The translations under genes were made by a program, and so were the position numbers. A stretch of 64,000 nucleotides of DNA from Sphingobium vermicomposti (GTDB lineage: Bacteria > Pseudomonadota > Alphaproteobacteria > Sphingomonadales > Sphingomonadaceae). A model generated the notes under the pieces. The model did not search any database and was not told the origin of the DNA. It saw nothing but the letters and a program-made list of their open reading frames with translations. Positions 28,308-37,266 of the stretch are shown in pieces. Location of the stretch: assembly GCF_011762025.1 (NCBI RefSeq), contig NZ_JAASQR010000001.1, forward strand, positions 806,001 to 870,000. Reading direction: 5' to 3'. How positions within the stretch are numbered: position 1 is the first letter of the stretch; each line of letters begins with the position of its first letter.

Positions 28308-29631
28308 TGGTCATCCCGTCGACGCGAAGCGTGGGAACGTTCATGCCGTGGCGGAACGCAAGGTCGTTGGCGGGCGTCATCGCGCGGAACATGTCCTTCA
28401 AATTACCCGCGATGGTGATTTCCGACACGGCCTGGCCGATCACGCCATCTTCGATCAAAAAGCCCACCGCGCCACGGCTATAGTCGCCGGTGACGCCGTT
28501 GACGCCCATGCCGATCAGGCTGGTAACATAAAGCCCGCGCCTGATGTCCGCCATCAACGCGGCGGGCGAGAGGCTGCCCGGTTCCATATGCACATTGCTG
28601 ACCCCGGCAGAGCCTCCGCCCCGGCTGGCATGACCGGTCGGCTCAAGGCCCAGTTGGCGCGCCGAGGCGCTGTCGAGCAGCCATCCGGTCAGCACGCCTT
28701 GTTCGATCAACGCCCTGCTAGCGACGGGAAGCCCTTCTCCATCAAATGGCCGCGATCGCAAACCGCGCACCCGCAGCGGATCGTCGATAATGGTGACGGC
28801 GCTGTCGAACAGCGCCTGGCCCAGCGATTCGAGCAGGAAGCTGGAACGCCGCGCGATGGCCGGTCCCACCATGCCGCCGACCAGATGGCCGATCAGGCTG
28901 GACCCGACGCGCGGATCGAAGACGACGGGCATGACGCTGCTTTCGACCTTGACCGGATTGAGCGATGCCACCGCCCTTTCCCCGGCCCTGGTGCCGATCG
29001 CTACCGCATCCTCCAGGTCCTGCAGATAGCGCGCGCTATGGCTGGCATGATCACGCTGCATGTCCGCGCCCGTCCCGGCAAGGACGCTGGCCCAGGTCGA
29101 ATGGCTGGTGCCTGCATAGGCTCCGGCGAACCCATGGCTGGTGACCAGTGCCATCTGGCTGCGGCCGTTGGATGCGCCACCGCCTTCGCTATTGGTCACG
29201 CCGGACACGGCACGCGCCGCTTCTTCCACGATATGCGCCCGTTCGCGCAGCGCCGCAGGTTCAGGTTCCGACGCGTCGGCCAGATCAAGATCGGCAGGCG
29301 GTTGCCGCAGCAGGCGATCTTCAGGCGCAAGCCCCGCATAGGGATCTTCCGGTGCCTCGCGCGCCATGGCGATGCAGCGTTCGACCAACGTCCCCAGCGT
29401 CTGCGGGTTCATGTCGGACGCGGAGATGCTGGCCGACCGCTGGCCGATGAAGAGGCGAAGGCCGATCTCTTCGCCTTCCGATCGTTCCACATCCTCCAGC
29501 GCGCCCAAACGAACCGACACGGTGGTAGACGCATTGCCGGAATAGACCGCATCGGCTGCGTCCGCCCCGGCCCTGCGTGCCGCGGTCACCAGATCCTGAG
29601 TGCGCGACTGGGCTTCTTCGAGGCTGAGCAT
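28294..29631 (-). CDS. pmbA: PmbA/TldE, TldD-PmbA family metalloprotease subunit
   Basis: A 445-residue protein of the TldD/TldE family that processes ribosomally made peptides and degrades unfolded peptides; PmbA is the non-zinc partner of TldD. Visible family segments are SRPFDGEGLPVASRALIEQG, TGHASRGGGSAGVSNVHMEP and SLIGMGVNGVTGDYSRGAVG near the C-terminus. No HExxxH zinc motif is seen, as expected for PmbA. It starts at ATG 29631; the open frame to 29700 overlaps nudC and is not family-like. It lies downstream of nudC with a 43-bp gap. Confidence 0.92.
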   Translation of the reverse strand: MLSLEEAQSRTQDLVTAARRAGADAADAVYSGNASTTVSVRLGALEDVERSEGEEIGLRLFIGQRSASISASDMNPQTLGTLVERCIAMAREAPEDPYAGLAPEDRLLRQPPADLDLADASEPEPAALRERAHIVEEAARAVSGVTNSEGGGASNGRSQMALVTSHGFAGAYAGTSHSTWASVLAGTGADMQRDHASHSARYLQDLEDAVAIGTRAGERAVASLNPVKVESSVMPVVFDPRVGSSLIGHLVGGMVGPAIARRSSFLLESLGQALFDSAVTIIDDPLRVRGLRSRPFDGEGLPVASRALIEQGVLTGWLLDSASARQLGLEPTGHASRGGGSAGVSNVHMEPGSLSPAALMADIRRGLYVTSLIGMGVNGVTGDYSRGAVGFLIEDGVIGQAVSEITIAGNLKDMFRAMTPANDLAFRHGMNVPTLRVDGMTIAGG

Positions 29632-29674
29632 GGGTTTGCGGCGATCCTGCTGGGTTGAGTGAAGGCTCAGGGCC

Positions 29675-30595
29675 TTACGCGCTTGGTCCGGGCGGGACAA
29701 GCTGCCCGTCGAGCCAGTGTTTCAGAAGATGGTGGGCGACGGCCATGGGCGGGGGCGCAATGAAAGGCGCGGCGGGATCATTGGAGAGGGCGGCGCGCAC
29801 CCCGGCAGCATCGCACCAGAAGGCATGTTCGATTTCCGTTTCATCCAGCGTCAACGCGTCATCCTGCGCCTGACCGATGCAGGCGATCATCAGCGAGGAT
29901 GGGAAGGGCCAGGGCTGGCTCATGACATAGCGGACGGAATGGACGGTGACGCCTGCTTCCTCCTTGATTTCGCGGGCGACCGCTTCCTCGATCGTTTCGC
30001 CCGGCTCGATGAAACCGGCGAGCGCGGAATAGAAGCGCTCCGGCCAGCCGTGCTGCCGCCCGACCAGCACCCGTCCGTCATGTTCGGCCAGCATGATCGC
30101 CACGGGGTCGACGCGCGGAAAATGCTCCGCATTGCAGGCGCTGCACCGCCGCGCCCAGCCCGCCTTTTCAGGATGAGTCGGCGACCCGCAAACGGCGCAG
30201 AAGCGATGGCGGGCATGCCAGTGGACCAGGCTGCGCGCCGTGCCATATAGCGCGACTTCGTGCGCGGGCAGTTCGTTCGCGACGGCGCGGCTCCGCTCTG
30301 TCGGGAAAAAACCGCCCTCCACCCCAGCCGATAGACGGACAAAGACCGGGCGCTGGCTTTCGTCGAGACCGAGCAGCACATGGTCCTGCGCCTGCGCGCC
30401 CGGCTCCGGCGCTGTCATAACCAGATGCCCGTCCGCCGTGACGGGATCGAGGCCATCAAGCACCACCAGCCGCGCTTCAGGCGATGCAAACGCCTGCGCA
30501 ACCAGTTCCGGGCGGGTGCGGATATGATCGGCCCGGTCGATTTGCCCTCCAACGAACCCAAGCTGTTCGCGGCGCAGGCCGCTGCGGTCATGCAT
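29675..30595 (-). CDS. nudC: NADH pyrophosphatase / RNA decapping hydrolase NudC
   Basis: Hydrolyses NADH to NMNH and AMP and removes NAD caps from RNA. The 306-residue protein has an N-terminal domain and a zinc ribbon with FCAVCG and RRCSACN. The Nudix box GFIEPGETIEEAVAREIKEE (with EAGV following) carries the catalytic glutamates, and SQPWPFPSSLMIACIGQA is the NudC-specific motif for NAD recognition. Its start overlaps the mutY stop by eight bases, so mutY-nudC-pmbA-phosphatase form a tight minus-strand cluster. Confidence 0.95.
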   Translation of the reverse strand: MHDRSGLRREQLGFVGGQIDRADHIRTRPELVAQAFASPEARLVVLDGLDPVTADGHLVMTAPEPGAQAQDHVLLGLDESQRPVFVRLSAGVEGGFFPTERSRAVANELPAHEVALYGTARSLVHWHARHRFCAVCGSPTHPEKAGWARRCSACNAEHFPRVDPVAIMLAEHDGRVLVGRQHGWPERFYSALAGFIEPGETIEEAVAREIKEEAGVTVHSVRYVMSQPWPFPSSLMIACIGQAQDDALTLDETEIEHAFWCDAAGVRAALSNDPAAPFIAPPPMAVAHHLLKHWLDGQLVPPGPSA

Positions 30596-31652
30596 CTTGC
30601 CTACTCTCCTTCATCGCAGCCTCTGCCGCCCGGCGGAACAGGGTGGGAAGCCCTGCCTCTGCAATCTGTTCCAGCGGCCACCATTCGCCGTCGCCCGGCG
30701 GCGCGACGTCCAGCGGCAGATGCGTCACATGCACGGTCAGGTTCAGCGAAAAATGCGTGAAGACATGGGCCACTGGGTCAGCAAGCGTCGTCCATCCTGC
30801 GGCCAGCGGCGGGGCGGCGTCAGGCGCGGCGCTCCAGTCCGATGACGGCAGCGCCCGCATCCCGCCCAGCAGACCCTTGGCGGGACGACGGACTAGCCAG
30901 ACGTGGCCATCGGCTCGCTCAATCCACCAACCATGACCCAGGCGGTGCGGGCGTGGCTTCTTGGCCAGCCTGACCGGAAAGGCGGCGGGATCGGCGGTGC
31001 GAAAGGCGGCGCAATCTTCTCGTAACGGGCAGATGCCGCAGGCAGGATTGCGCGGCGTGCAGATGGTCGCGCCCAAATCCATCATCGCCTGCGCAAAGTC
31101 ACCCGCGCGGCTGTCGGGGGTGATGCGGCCCGCCGCCGCGCGAATCTCTGGCCGGGCGGCAGGCAACGGCGTTTCGATGGCAAAGAGCCGCGCCACCACC
31201 CGTTCGACATTGGCGTCCACCACGACCGCACTGTGGCCAAAGGCGATCGCGGCGACGGCGGCGGCGGTATAGTCGCCTATGCCGGGCAACGCTCGCAGGC
31301 CTTCTTCGGTCGATGGGAAAGCGCCGCCATGGTCCGCCGCGACGACGCGGGCGCAGGCGAGCAGGTTGCGAGCCCGCGCATAATAGCCCAGCCCGGCCCA
31401 TGCCGCCATCAGGTCGGCATCCTGCGCCCCGGCAAGTGCATCGACTGTCGGCCAGCGTTCCGTGAATTTCGTGAAATAGGGGATGACCGCGGCCACCGTC
31501 GTCTGCTGCAGCATGACTTCGGAAAGCCACACGCGATAGGGGTCGGCGGCGTTGCTTCCCGGCGGCGCGCGCCAGGGCAGGCGGCGCGCGTGAAGGTCAT
31601 AATGCGCCAGCAGGTCCCCGGCGATTTTTGTGTGAGTCCCCTCGACGCGCAT
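30588..31652 (-). CDS. mutY: A/G-specific adenine glycosylase MutY
   Basis: Removes adenine mispaired with 8-oxoguanine. The 354-residue protein has WLSEVMLQQTTVAAVIPYF with the catalytic glutamate, the helix-hairpin-helix LPGIGDYTAAAVAAIAFG, VVVDANVERVVARLFAI with the conserved aspartate, and the 4Fe-4S loop CTPRNPACGICPLREDC (C-x6-C-x2-C-x5-C). A NUDIX-like C-terminal domain (GHGWWIERADGHVWLVRRPA) recognises 8-oxoG. It is divergent from the DciA-like gene with only 26 bp between starts. Confidence 0.96.
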   Translation of the reverse strand: MRVEGTHTKIAGDLLAHYDLHARRLPWRAPPGSNAADPYRVWLSEVMLQQTTVAAVIPYFTKFTERWPTVDALAGAQDADLMAAWAGLGYYARARNLLACARVVAADHGGAFPSTEEGLRALPGIGDYTAAAVAAIAFGHSAVVVDANVERVVARLFAIETPLPAARPEIRAAAGRITPDSRAGDFAQAMMDLGATICTPRNPACGICPLREDCAAFRTADPAAFPVRLAKKPRPHRLGHGWWIERADGHVWLVRRPAKGLLGGMRALPSSDWSAAPDAAPPLAAGWTTLADPVAHVFTHFSLNLTVHVTHLPLDVAPPGDGEWWPLEQIAEAGLPTLFRRAAEAAMKESRQDA

Positions 31653-31678
31653 GGCGGCGCTATGCCATTAAGCGAGCG

Positions 31679-32221
31679 ATGACGGAACGCCCCGCAACGC
31701 CGAAAATGAAAAACCGCGATGCCAAGGGCAACGACCGTCCCCGCGTGGGCGGACCACGGCAGATTGCCGACCTGATGCCGCAGATCGGCGCCGCCGCGTT
31801 TCGCAAATTCGGGTTCGTCCAATCCAGCATCGTGACGCGCTGGGCCGAAATCGTGGGCGGGCATTATGCCGACATTTCCGCGCCCGAATCGATCCGCTTC
31901 CCAGTGGGCAAGAAAGCAGGCGGCACGCTGCAACTGACGGTGATGAGCGGCCATGCGCCGATGATCCAGCATGTGCTGCCCGACATCATCGAACGAGTGA
32001 ACCGATTTTTTGGCTATGCCGCCGTGGCCAAGATCGCGATGCGTCAGGGCGAAGTGCGTCCCACGCCTTGCGAGCGCCGCCCGCCCCCCCGCAACCTGAA
32101 GCCCGTGCCGGTGGAACTGGGCGACTCGCTGCGCGGCATCGGCGACCCTGAACTGCGTGCTGTGCTGGAATCGCTGGCTCAGGGGCTTGCCAATTCCAAC
32201 GGCTTGCCCAAAATCAGGTGA
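31679..32221 (+). CDS. DUF721 protein, DciA-like helicase-loader family
   Basis: A 180-residue basic protein with the DUF721 fold: FRKFGFVQSSIVTRWAEIVG and TLQLTVMSGHAPMIQHVLPD, then IIERVNRFFGYAAVAKIAMR. DUF721 includes DciA, the ancestral DnaB-helicase operator; many alphaproteobacterial members are uncharacterised, so the role here is by family only. The start is ATG 31679 (MTERPATPKMKNRDA); the open frame to 31628 overlaps mutY. It heads a plus-strand group with two DsbA-fold genes and smc. Confidence 0.82.
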   Translation: MTERPATPKMKNRDAKGNDRPRVGGPRQIADLMPQIGAAAFRKFGFVQSSIVTRWAEIVGGHYADISAPESIRFPVGKKAGGTLQLTVMSGHAPMIQHVLPDIIERVNRFFGYAAVAKIAMRQGEVRPTPCERRPPPRNLKPVPVELGDSLRGIGDPELRAVLESLAQGLANSNGLPKIR

Positions 32222-32268
32222 CAGATGCTTCGGCTGCCATTCAGGGTGCGCACTATATGGTTCGGCAT

Positions 32269-32937
32269 ATGAGAAAATTTCTCCTGCCCCTGACGGTAGC
32301 GGTCGTCCCTACCGCCCTCGCCGCAGCCCCGGCGGCGAATTGGACCAATCAAGTGAGCCTGTCGCCGATCGGCGGCCATGTGCTGGGCAACCCGGCAGCG
32401 CCCGCCAAGCTGGTCGAATATGTCAGCTACACGTGCAGCCACTGCGCCCATTTCGTGGCGGAGGCGAGCGGGCCGCTCAAGACCGGCTATGTGCACGGTG
32501 GCAAGGTCAGCGTGGAGGTCCGCAATGCGGTGCGCGACAAATATGATCTGACCGCTGCCCTGCTTGCGCGGTGCGGCGGGCCAAAGCGTTTCTTCGGCAA
32601 TCACGAGGCCCTGTTCGCCAACCAAAATGCATGGATGGAAAAGCTGCAAGTCTATGATCGCGATGCCGCCAAGCCGCAGGATCAGAAGGCGGCGCTGCGC
32701 GACATCGGGCAGAAGACCGGGCTCTATGCCCTGATGGCGAAGCGCGGCTTCACGCCTGCGCAACTCAACGCATGTATCGGCAATGCAGCGTCGATGAAGC
32801 AGATAGTGGCGATGACCGATGAAGCCTGGAAAAAGGTGAAGATCGGCGGCACGCCCGCCTTCACCATCAATGGGGCACTGGCTGGCGGATCGAGCTGGAC
32901 GGACTTGCGCGCCGCATTGCCGACCACCGCGCAGTAA
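32269..32937 (+). CDS. DsbA-family thiol:disulfide oxidoreductase, exported
   Basis: A 222-residue protein with a signal peptide (MRKFLLPLTVAVVPTALAAA), probably periplasmic. The thioredoxin-fold active site is YTCSHCAHF (C56-S-H-C59). A helical insertion follows, and KIGGTPAFTINGAL carries the cis-proline next to the active site. It resembles the DsbA/BdbD-type thioredoxin_4 family rather than classic DsbA. It is followed 44 bp later by a paralogue with the same CSHC site. Frames starting at 32218 would overlap the previous gene and are unlikely. Confidence 0.92.
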   Translation: MRKFLLPLTVAVVPTALAAAPAANWTNQVSLSPIGGHVLGNPAAPAKLVEYVSYTCSHCAHFVAEASGPLKTGYVHGGKVSVEVRNAVRDKYDLTAALLARCGGPKRFFGNHEALFANQNAWMEKLQVYDRDAAKPQDQKAALRDIGQKTGLYALMAKRGFTPAQLNACIGNAASMKQIVAMTDEAWKKVKIGGTPAFTINGALAGGSSWTDLRAALPTTAQ

Positions 32938-32981
32938 ACTAAACAAGCCGAACGACACGCCCACAAGCGGAGCTGAATTAC

Positions 32982-33716
32982 GTGAAAGCCCTTCCCGGAC
33001 TCGCCCTGATCGCCCTTTCCCTGACCCTGACCGCCTGCGGCAAGACGGATGCGGGCAATTCGACCGCCGCCGGCCCCGTGGACGCCGTTGCGGCCCCCGC
33101 CGGAACCAGTTGGTCATCGACGGTGACGGCCACGCCAGACGGCAACTTCGTCATGGGCAACCCGCAGGCGAAGGTGAAGCTGCTGGAATTCGCGTCCTAC
33201 ACATGCAGCCACTGCCGCGACTTCGCCGCCGAAGCATCGGACGAAATCCGCAAGATCGTTGACACCGGCAAAATGAGCTATGAGCTGCGCAATTTCGTGC
33301 GCGATCCGATCGACATTTCCACATCGCTGCTGGCGCGCTGCGGCGGCAAGGACCTGTTCTACCCGCTGTCCGACCAATTTTTCGCCAACCAGAATGCGAT
33401 GTTCGAAAAAGCGCAGGGCTTGGGCGACGCGAAATATCAGCAGTTGATGAGCGCGCCACCGGCTCAGCGCTTCGGTCAGCTCGCCGATGCCATCGGCCTC
33501 ATCGATTTCGCCAAGCAGCGCGGCATCGCCGAAGATCAGGCTAAGCAATGCCTGGCTGACACCGCCGCCGCGGAAAAACTGGCCAAGGGCGTCGAAACCG
33601 CGAGTTCGGAATATAAGATCGAAGGGACGCCGACTTTCATCCTGAACGGCACCGTGCTGGAAAACACCGCAAATTGGGCAACGTTGCAGCCCAAGCTGAA
33701 GCAAGCGGGTCTTTGA
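32982..33716 (+). CDS. DsbA-family thiol:disulfide oxidoreductase, lipoprotein
   Basis: A 244-residue paralogue of the previous gene, with a lipoprotein signal (ALIALSLTLTACGK; lipobox LTAC, cysteine 19). It should therefore be membrane-tethered. The active site is YTCSHCRDF (C75-S-H-C78), and the cis-proline segment is KIEGTPTFILNGTV. It starts with GTG at 32982. The two paralogues differ in anchoring (soluble versus lipoprotein), which suggests division of labour in envelope disulfide formation. smc follows. Confidence 0.92.
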   Translation: MKALPGLALIALSLTLTACGKTDAGNSTAAGPVDAVAAPAGTSWSSTVTATPDGNFVMGNPQAKVKLLEFASYTCSHCRDFAAEASDEIRKIVDTGKMSYELRNFVRDPIDISTSLLARCGGKDLFYPLSDQFFANQNAMFEKAQGLGDAKYQQLMSAPPAQRFGQLADAIGLIDFAKQRGIAEDQAKQCLADTAAAEKLAKGVETASSEYKIEGTPTFILNGTVLENTANWATLQPKLKQAGL

Positions 33717-33796
33717 TTGTCATCCGGGGGGCTGACATTCCATTGTTCCTGTTCAGCAGGGGGCGCGGTTACGCAACCCTGCCCTGAAGTCGTCTT

Positions 33797-36700
33797 GTGC
33801 AGATAAAGCGGCTCAAACTATCCGGGTTCAAGAGTTTCGTGGACCCCACGGAGCTGCGGATCGAACCGGGGCTGACAGGCATTGTCGGCCCCAATGGTTG
33901 CGGCAAGTCCAACCTGCTGGAAGCCATAAGATGGGTGATGGGCGAATCCAGCGCCCGGTCGATGCGCGGCGGGGGCATGGAAGATGTGATCTTCGCGGGC
34001 ACATCCACCCGGCCGCAGCGCGACTTTGCCGAAGTGTCGCTGCTGACGGTGCAGGAACAGGGTGAGCTGTTCAACGCCGTTGAAGTCGGCGCTGATGGCG
34101 AGCTGGAGGTTACGCGCCGGATCGAGCGCGGCGCGGGCAGCGCCTATCGCGCCAATGGCCGCGATGTCCGGGCCAAGGATGTCACGCTGATCTTCGCCGA
34201 CGCCGCCACCGGGCCGCACAGCCCGGCGCTGGTCAGCCAGGGGCGCATCGCCGCCGTCATCGCCGCCCGACCGCAGGAACGGCGCGCCATGCTGGAAGAG
34301 GCGGCGGGTATTTCCGGCCTGCACGTCCGCCGCAGGGATGCCGAGCAAAAGCTGCGCGCTGCCGAAGCCAATCTGGTCCGGCTGGACGAAATCCTGTCCG
34401 ATATGGAGGCGCGGGCCAACAGCCTGCGCCGCCAGGCCAAGGCCGCCGAACGCTACATCCGCCTATCGGAACAAATACGCAGCGCGGAAGGACGGGTGCT
34501 GTTCGCCCGCTGGCGCGAGGCAGCGGCCAGCGCCGAGGCTGCGCGGACGGAGGCGAAGGAGGCGGAGAATGCCGTCATCGAGGCGCAGGAAGCGCAGCGC
34601 GCCGCCGCCGTCCACGCCAATGCGGCGATGGAGGAACTGGCCCACAGGCGCGCGGCGGCGCAGGTCGCTCGCGATGAGGCGAGTGAGGCAGGACATAAGC
34701 TGGCCGCGTTGCGGTCGGAGCGCGACGGCGTGGTGCGGCGGCTGCATGACCTGGCGCAGCAGGCGGACCGGCTGGAAGAAGACCGTCTGCGCGAAGGCGC
34801 GCTGGCCAATGACGCGGCGGAGGCGATCACGCGCCTTGGCGATGAAGCCAGGAAGCTGAAAGCGCGGATCGCGGAAACCGAAGCGATACGCCCCGACTTT
34901 GCCGCCCGCATCGCCAGGGCCGAGGATGCAGCGCGCGACGCCGAACTGGAATTGGCGAAGGCAATGGCGCGCCAAGCGGGGGAGCAGGCGGAACTGCGCG
35001 TTGCCGAAGCCGCCTTGACCGCAGCCCGCAGCCAGATGGAGCGGGCGGAGCGGGATGCCGCGCGGCTGGAGGCCGAGGCGGCGGCGCTGCCGGATATCGC
35101 GCCTTTCAAGCAAAAGGGCGCAGACGCGCAGGCCGAACAGCAACGCGCGTCCGCCGATCGCGACAGCGCCGAAGCGGCGATTCGACAGGCCGACGCCGCG
35201 CGCCAGACCGCCGCCGAAGGCCGGGCCACCGCCGAATCCACATTGGCGGCGGCGCGGGCCGCGCTGGCTGCGCTGGATAGCGAGGCAGCGGCGATCCGGC
35301 GCACGGTCGACGGCGGCGGCAACGGACATGTGCGGGCGCTGGACCGGCTGAAGGCCAGGCCCGGCTATGAGAGGGCCTTGGCCGCCGCTCTGGGCGACGA
35401 TCTGGAAGCGGGGATCGGGGATGATGGCACGCGGCGCTGGGCGGGGGCCGTTCCGCTCGACAGTGATCCGCCTCTGCCCTCCGGTTGCTCGTCGCTTGCC
35501 GATCATGTCACCGCGCCTGCTGAACTCAGCCGCAGGCTGGCGCAGATCGCAGTCGTTGAGAGGGATGAGGGACAGCCGCTGGCCACAGGTCAGCGGCTGG
35601 TGACCAAGGACGGCCAGATGCGCCGATGGGATGGCTATGTCGCGGCGGAAGGCGGCGCGGCGGCGGCGGAACGGCTGATCCGGCTCAACCGATTGGAAGC
35701 GATTCTGGCCGCCCACCCCGCCGCGCAAGCCGAGGTCGAGGCGGCGCGCGCGGCGCAAGACGCAGCAACGACCCGCGAACGCGACTCCGCGCAGGCGCTC
35801 GCCGACGGGCGCGCTGCGCTCTCGAACGCCGAGCAACGGCTGCGCACAGCCCTGCGCGCAGGCGACGAAGCGGCGACGGCGCTGGAACGACTGTCGGGAC
35901 GCCGCGAAGCCATCGAAGAACGGCTCACCCAGGCACGTGCCGATTTGAGCGCTGCACAGGCTGAACATGACCAGGCGCAGGCAGCCCGTGCTGCCATGTC
36001 CGACGGCGCGGAAACGCGCGCGCTGGTCGCGTCGCTATTGCAGCAGAGTGAAAGGGCGCGGACGTCGGTTGGCCAGCTTCAGGCAGATCAGGCGCTGGCC
36101 GACCGTGCGCTGGCCGCCGACCGTGAACGCATGGCCGCCGCCGACGCCGAAGCGAAGGGCTGGCGCGCGCGCGCCGGGGAAGCCGCCAAGCGAATCGGCG
36201 CGATGGTCGAGCGTGGCGAAGCCTTGGCAAAGGAACGCTCCGACATCGCTGATGAGCCCGACCGGGTCGCCGCCGCGATTGCGCAGCTGAGCGAACGGGA
36301 TAGCGGGCTGGCGCAGGCGGCCGAAACAGCGCGCCTTGCGGAAGCGGAGGCGCAGGTCGCCTTGCGCGTCGCGGAAAGCCACGCTGCGCAGGCGGGGGAA
36401 AAACTCGCCGAGGCACGTGAGCGGCGTGCCACGACCGTTGCCCGCGCCGAAGCGGCGGACGAAAAGCGGATCGAAGCGACCCGCCTGTCAGGTGAACGTT
36501 TCGAATGTCCGCCACCGCTGCTGCCGGAAAAGCTGGGCTTCGCGAGCGCCGAAGTGCGGATAGCGCAGACGGAGCAGGCGGACCATGACCGGCTGTCGGC
36601 AGAGCGCGAACGCATCGGGCCGGTCAATCTGGTGGCAGCGCAGGAGCTGGAAGAGCTGGAGACGACGCAGGCCACGAGCCGCGCCGAAAGCGAGGAACTG

Positions 36701-37240
36701 ACGCAGGCGATCAACCGGCTGCGCGGGTCGATCGGCAGCCTCAACCGCGAAGGTCGGCAGCGGCTGCTCGCCGCTTTTGAAGCGGTGGACGGGCATTTCC
36801 GTCGGCTGTTCACCACCTTGTTCAACGGCGGCCAGGCGCATCTGGAACTGATCGACAGCGACGACCCGCTGGAAGCGGGCTTGGAAATCATGGCGCAGCC
36901 GCCGGGCAAGAAACTGGCCGCGCTGACGCTGTTATCCGGCGGCGAACAGGCGCTGACAGCGGTTGCTCTGATCTTTGGATTGTTCCTGACCAACCCGGCG
37001 CCGATTTGCGTGCTGGACGAAGTGGACGCCCCGCTGGACGACGCCAATGTCGAGCGTTTTTGCGACCTTCTGGACGCGATGGTGGCCCAAACGGACACGC
37101 GCTACCTGATCGTCAGCCATAATGCGGTTACGATGGCGCGGATGCACCGGCTGTTCGGCGTGACCATGGTGGAGCGCGGCGTCAGCAGGCTGGTGTCCGT
37201 CAATCTGGGCGGAGCCGAGGCGCTGCTGGCGGCGGAGTGA
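33797..37240 (+). CDS. smc: Chromosome segregation SMC ATPase
   Basis: Core of the bacterial condensin (SMC-ScpAB) that compacts and segregates the chromosome. The 1147-residue protein has Walker A GPNGCGKSN at 31-39, then a very Ala/Glu/Arg-rich coiled coil. A hinge lies around 515-640 (ALDRLKARPGYERALAAALG), followed by the returning coiled coil. The C-terminal head has ABC signature LLSGGEQALTAVALIF (about 1045) and Walker B PAPICVLDEVDAPLDDANVE (about 1070). The start is GTG 33797. ScpA/ScpB are not in the window. Confidence 0.97.
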   Translation: MQIKRLKLSGFKSFVDPTELRIEPGLTGIVGPNGCGKSNLLEAIRWVMGESSARSMRGGGMEDVIFAGTSTRPQRDFAEVSLLTVQEQGELFNAVEVGADGELEVTRRIERGAGSAYRANGRDVRAKDVTLIFADAATGPHSPALVSQGRIAAVIAARPQERRAMLEEAAGISGLHVRRRDAEQKLRAAEANLVRLDEILSDMEARANSLRRQAKAAERYIRLSEQIRSAEGRVLFARWREAAASAEAARTEAKEAENAVIEAQEAQRAAAVHANAAMEELAHRRAAAQVARDEASEAGHKLAALRSERDGVVRRLHDLAQQADRLEEDRLREGALANDAAEAITRLGDEARKLKARIAETEAIRPDFAARIARAEDAARDAELELAKAMARQAGEQAELRVAEAALTAARSQMERAERDAARLEAEAAALPDIAPFKQKGADAQAEQQRASADRDSAEAAIRQADAARQTAAEGRATAESTLAAARAALAALDSEAAAIRRTVDGGGNGHVRALDRLKARPGYERALAAALGDDLEAGIGDDGTRRWAGAVPLDSDPPLPSGCSSLADHVTAPAELSRRLAQIAVVERDEGQPLATGQRLVTKDGQMRRWDGYVAAEGGAAAAERLIRLNRLEAILAAHPAAQAEVEAARAAQDAATTRERDSAQALADGRAALSNAEQRLRTALRAGDEAATALERLSGRREAIEERLTQARADLSAAQAEHDQAQAARAAMSDGAETRALVASLLQQSERARTSVGQLQADQALADRALAADRERMAAADAEAKGWRARAGEAAKRIGAMVERGEALAKERSDIADEPDRVAAAIAQLSERDSGLAQAAETARLAEAEAQVALRVAESHAAQAGEKLAEARERRATTVARAEAADEKRIEATRLSGERFECPPPLLPEKLGFASAEVRIAQTEQADHDRLSAERERIGPVNLVAAQELEELETTQATSRAESEELTQAINRLRGSIGSLNREGRQRLLAAFEAVDGHFRRLFTTLFNGGQAHLELIDSDDPLEAGLEIMAQPPGKKLAALTLLSGGEQALTAVALIFGLFLTNPAPICVLDEVDAPLDDANVERFCDLLDAMVAQTDTRYLIVSHNAVTMARMHRLFGVTMVERGVSRLVSVNLGGAEALLAAE

Positions 37241-37266
37241 GCGGGTAGGATCTGCTCCTGTGATTT

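Noticed and set aside
28081..29658. Long plus-strand open frame (525 codons) opposite pmbA
   Set aside because: It is an antisense shadow of the pmbA and phosphatase genes, whose translations show clear family motifs; the antisense product has no recognisable domain.
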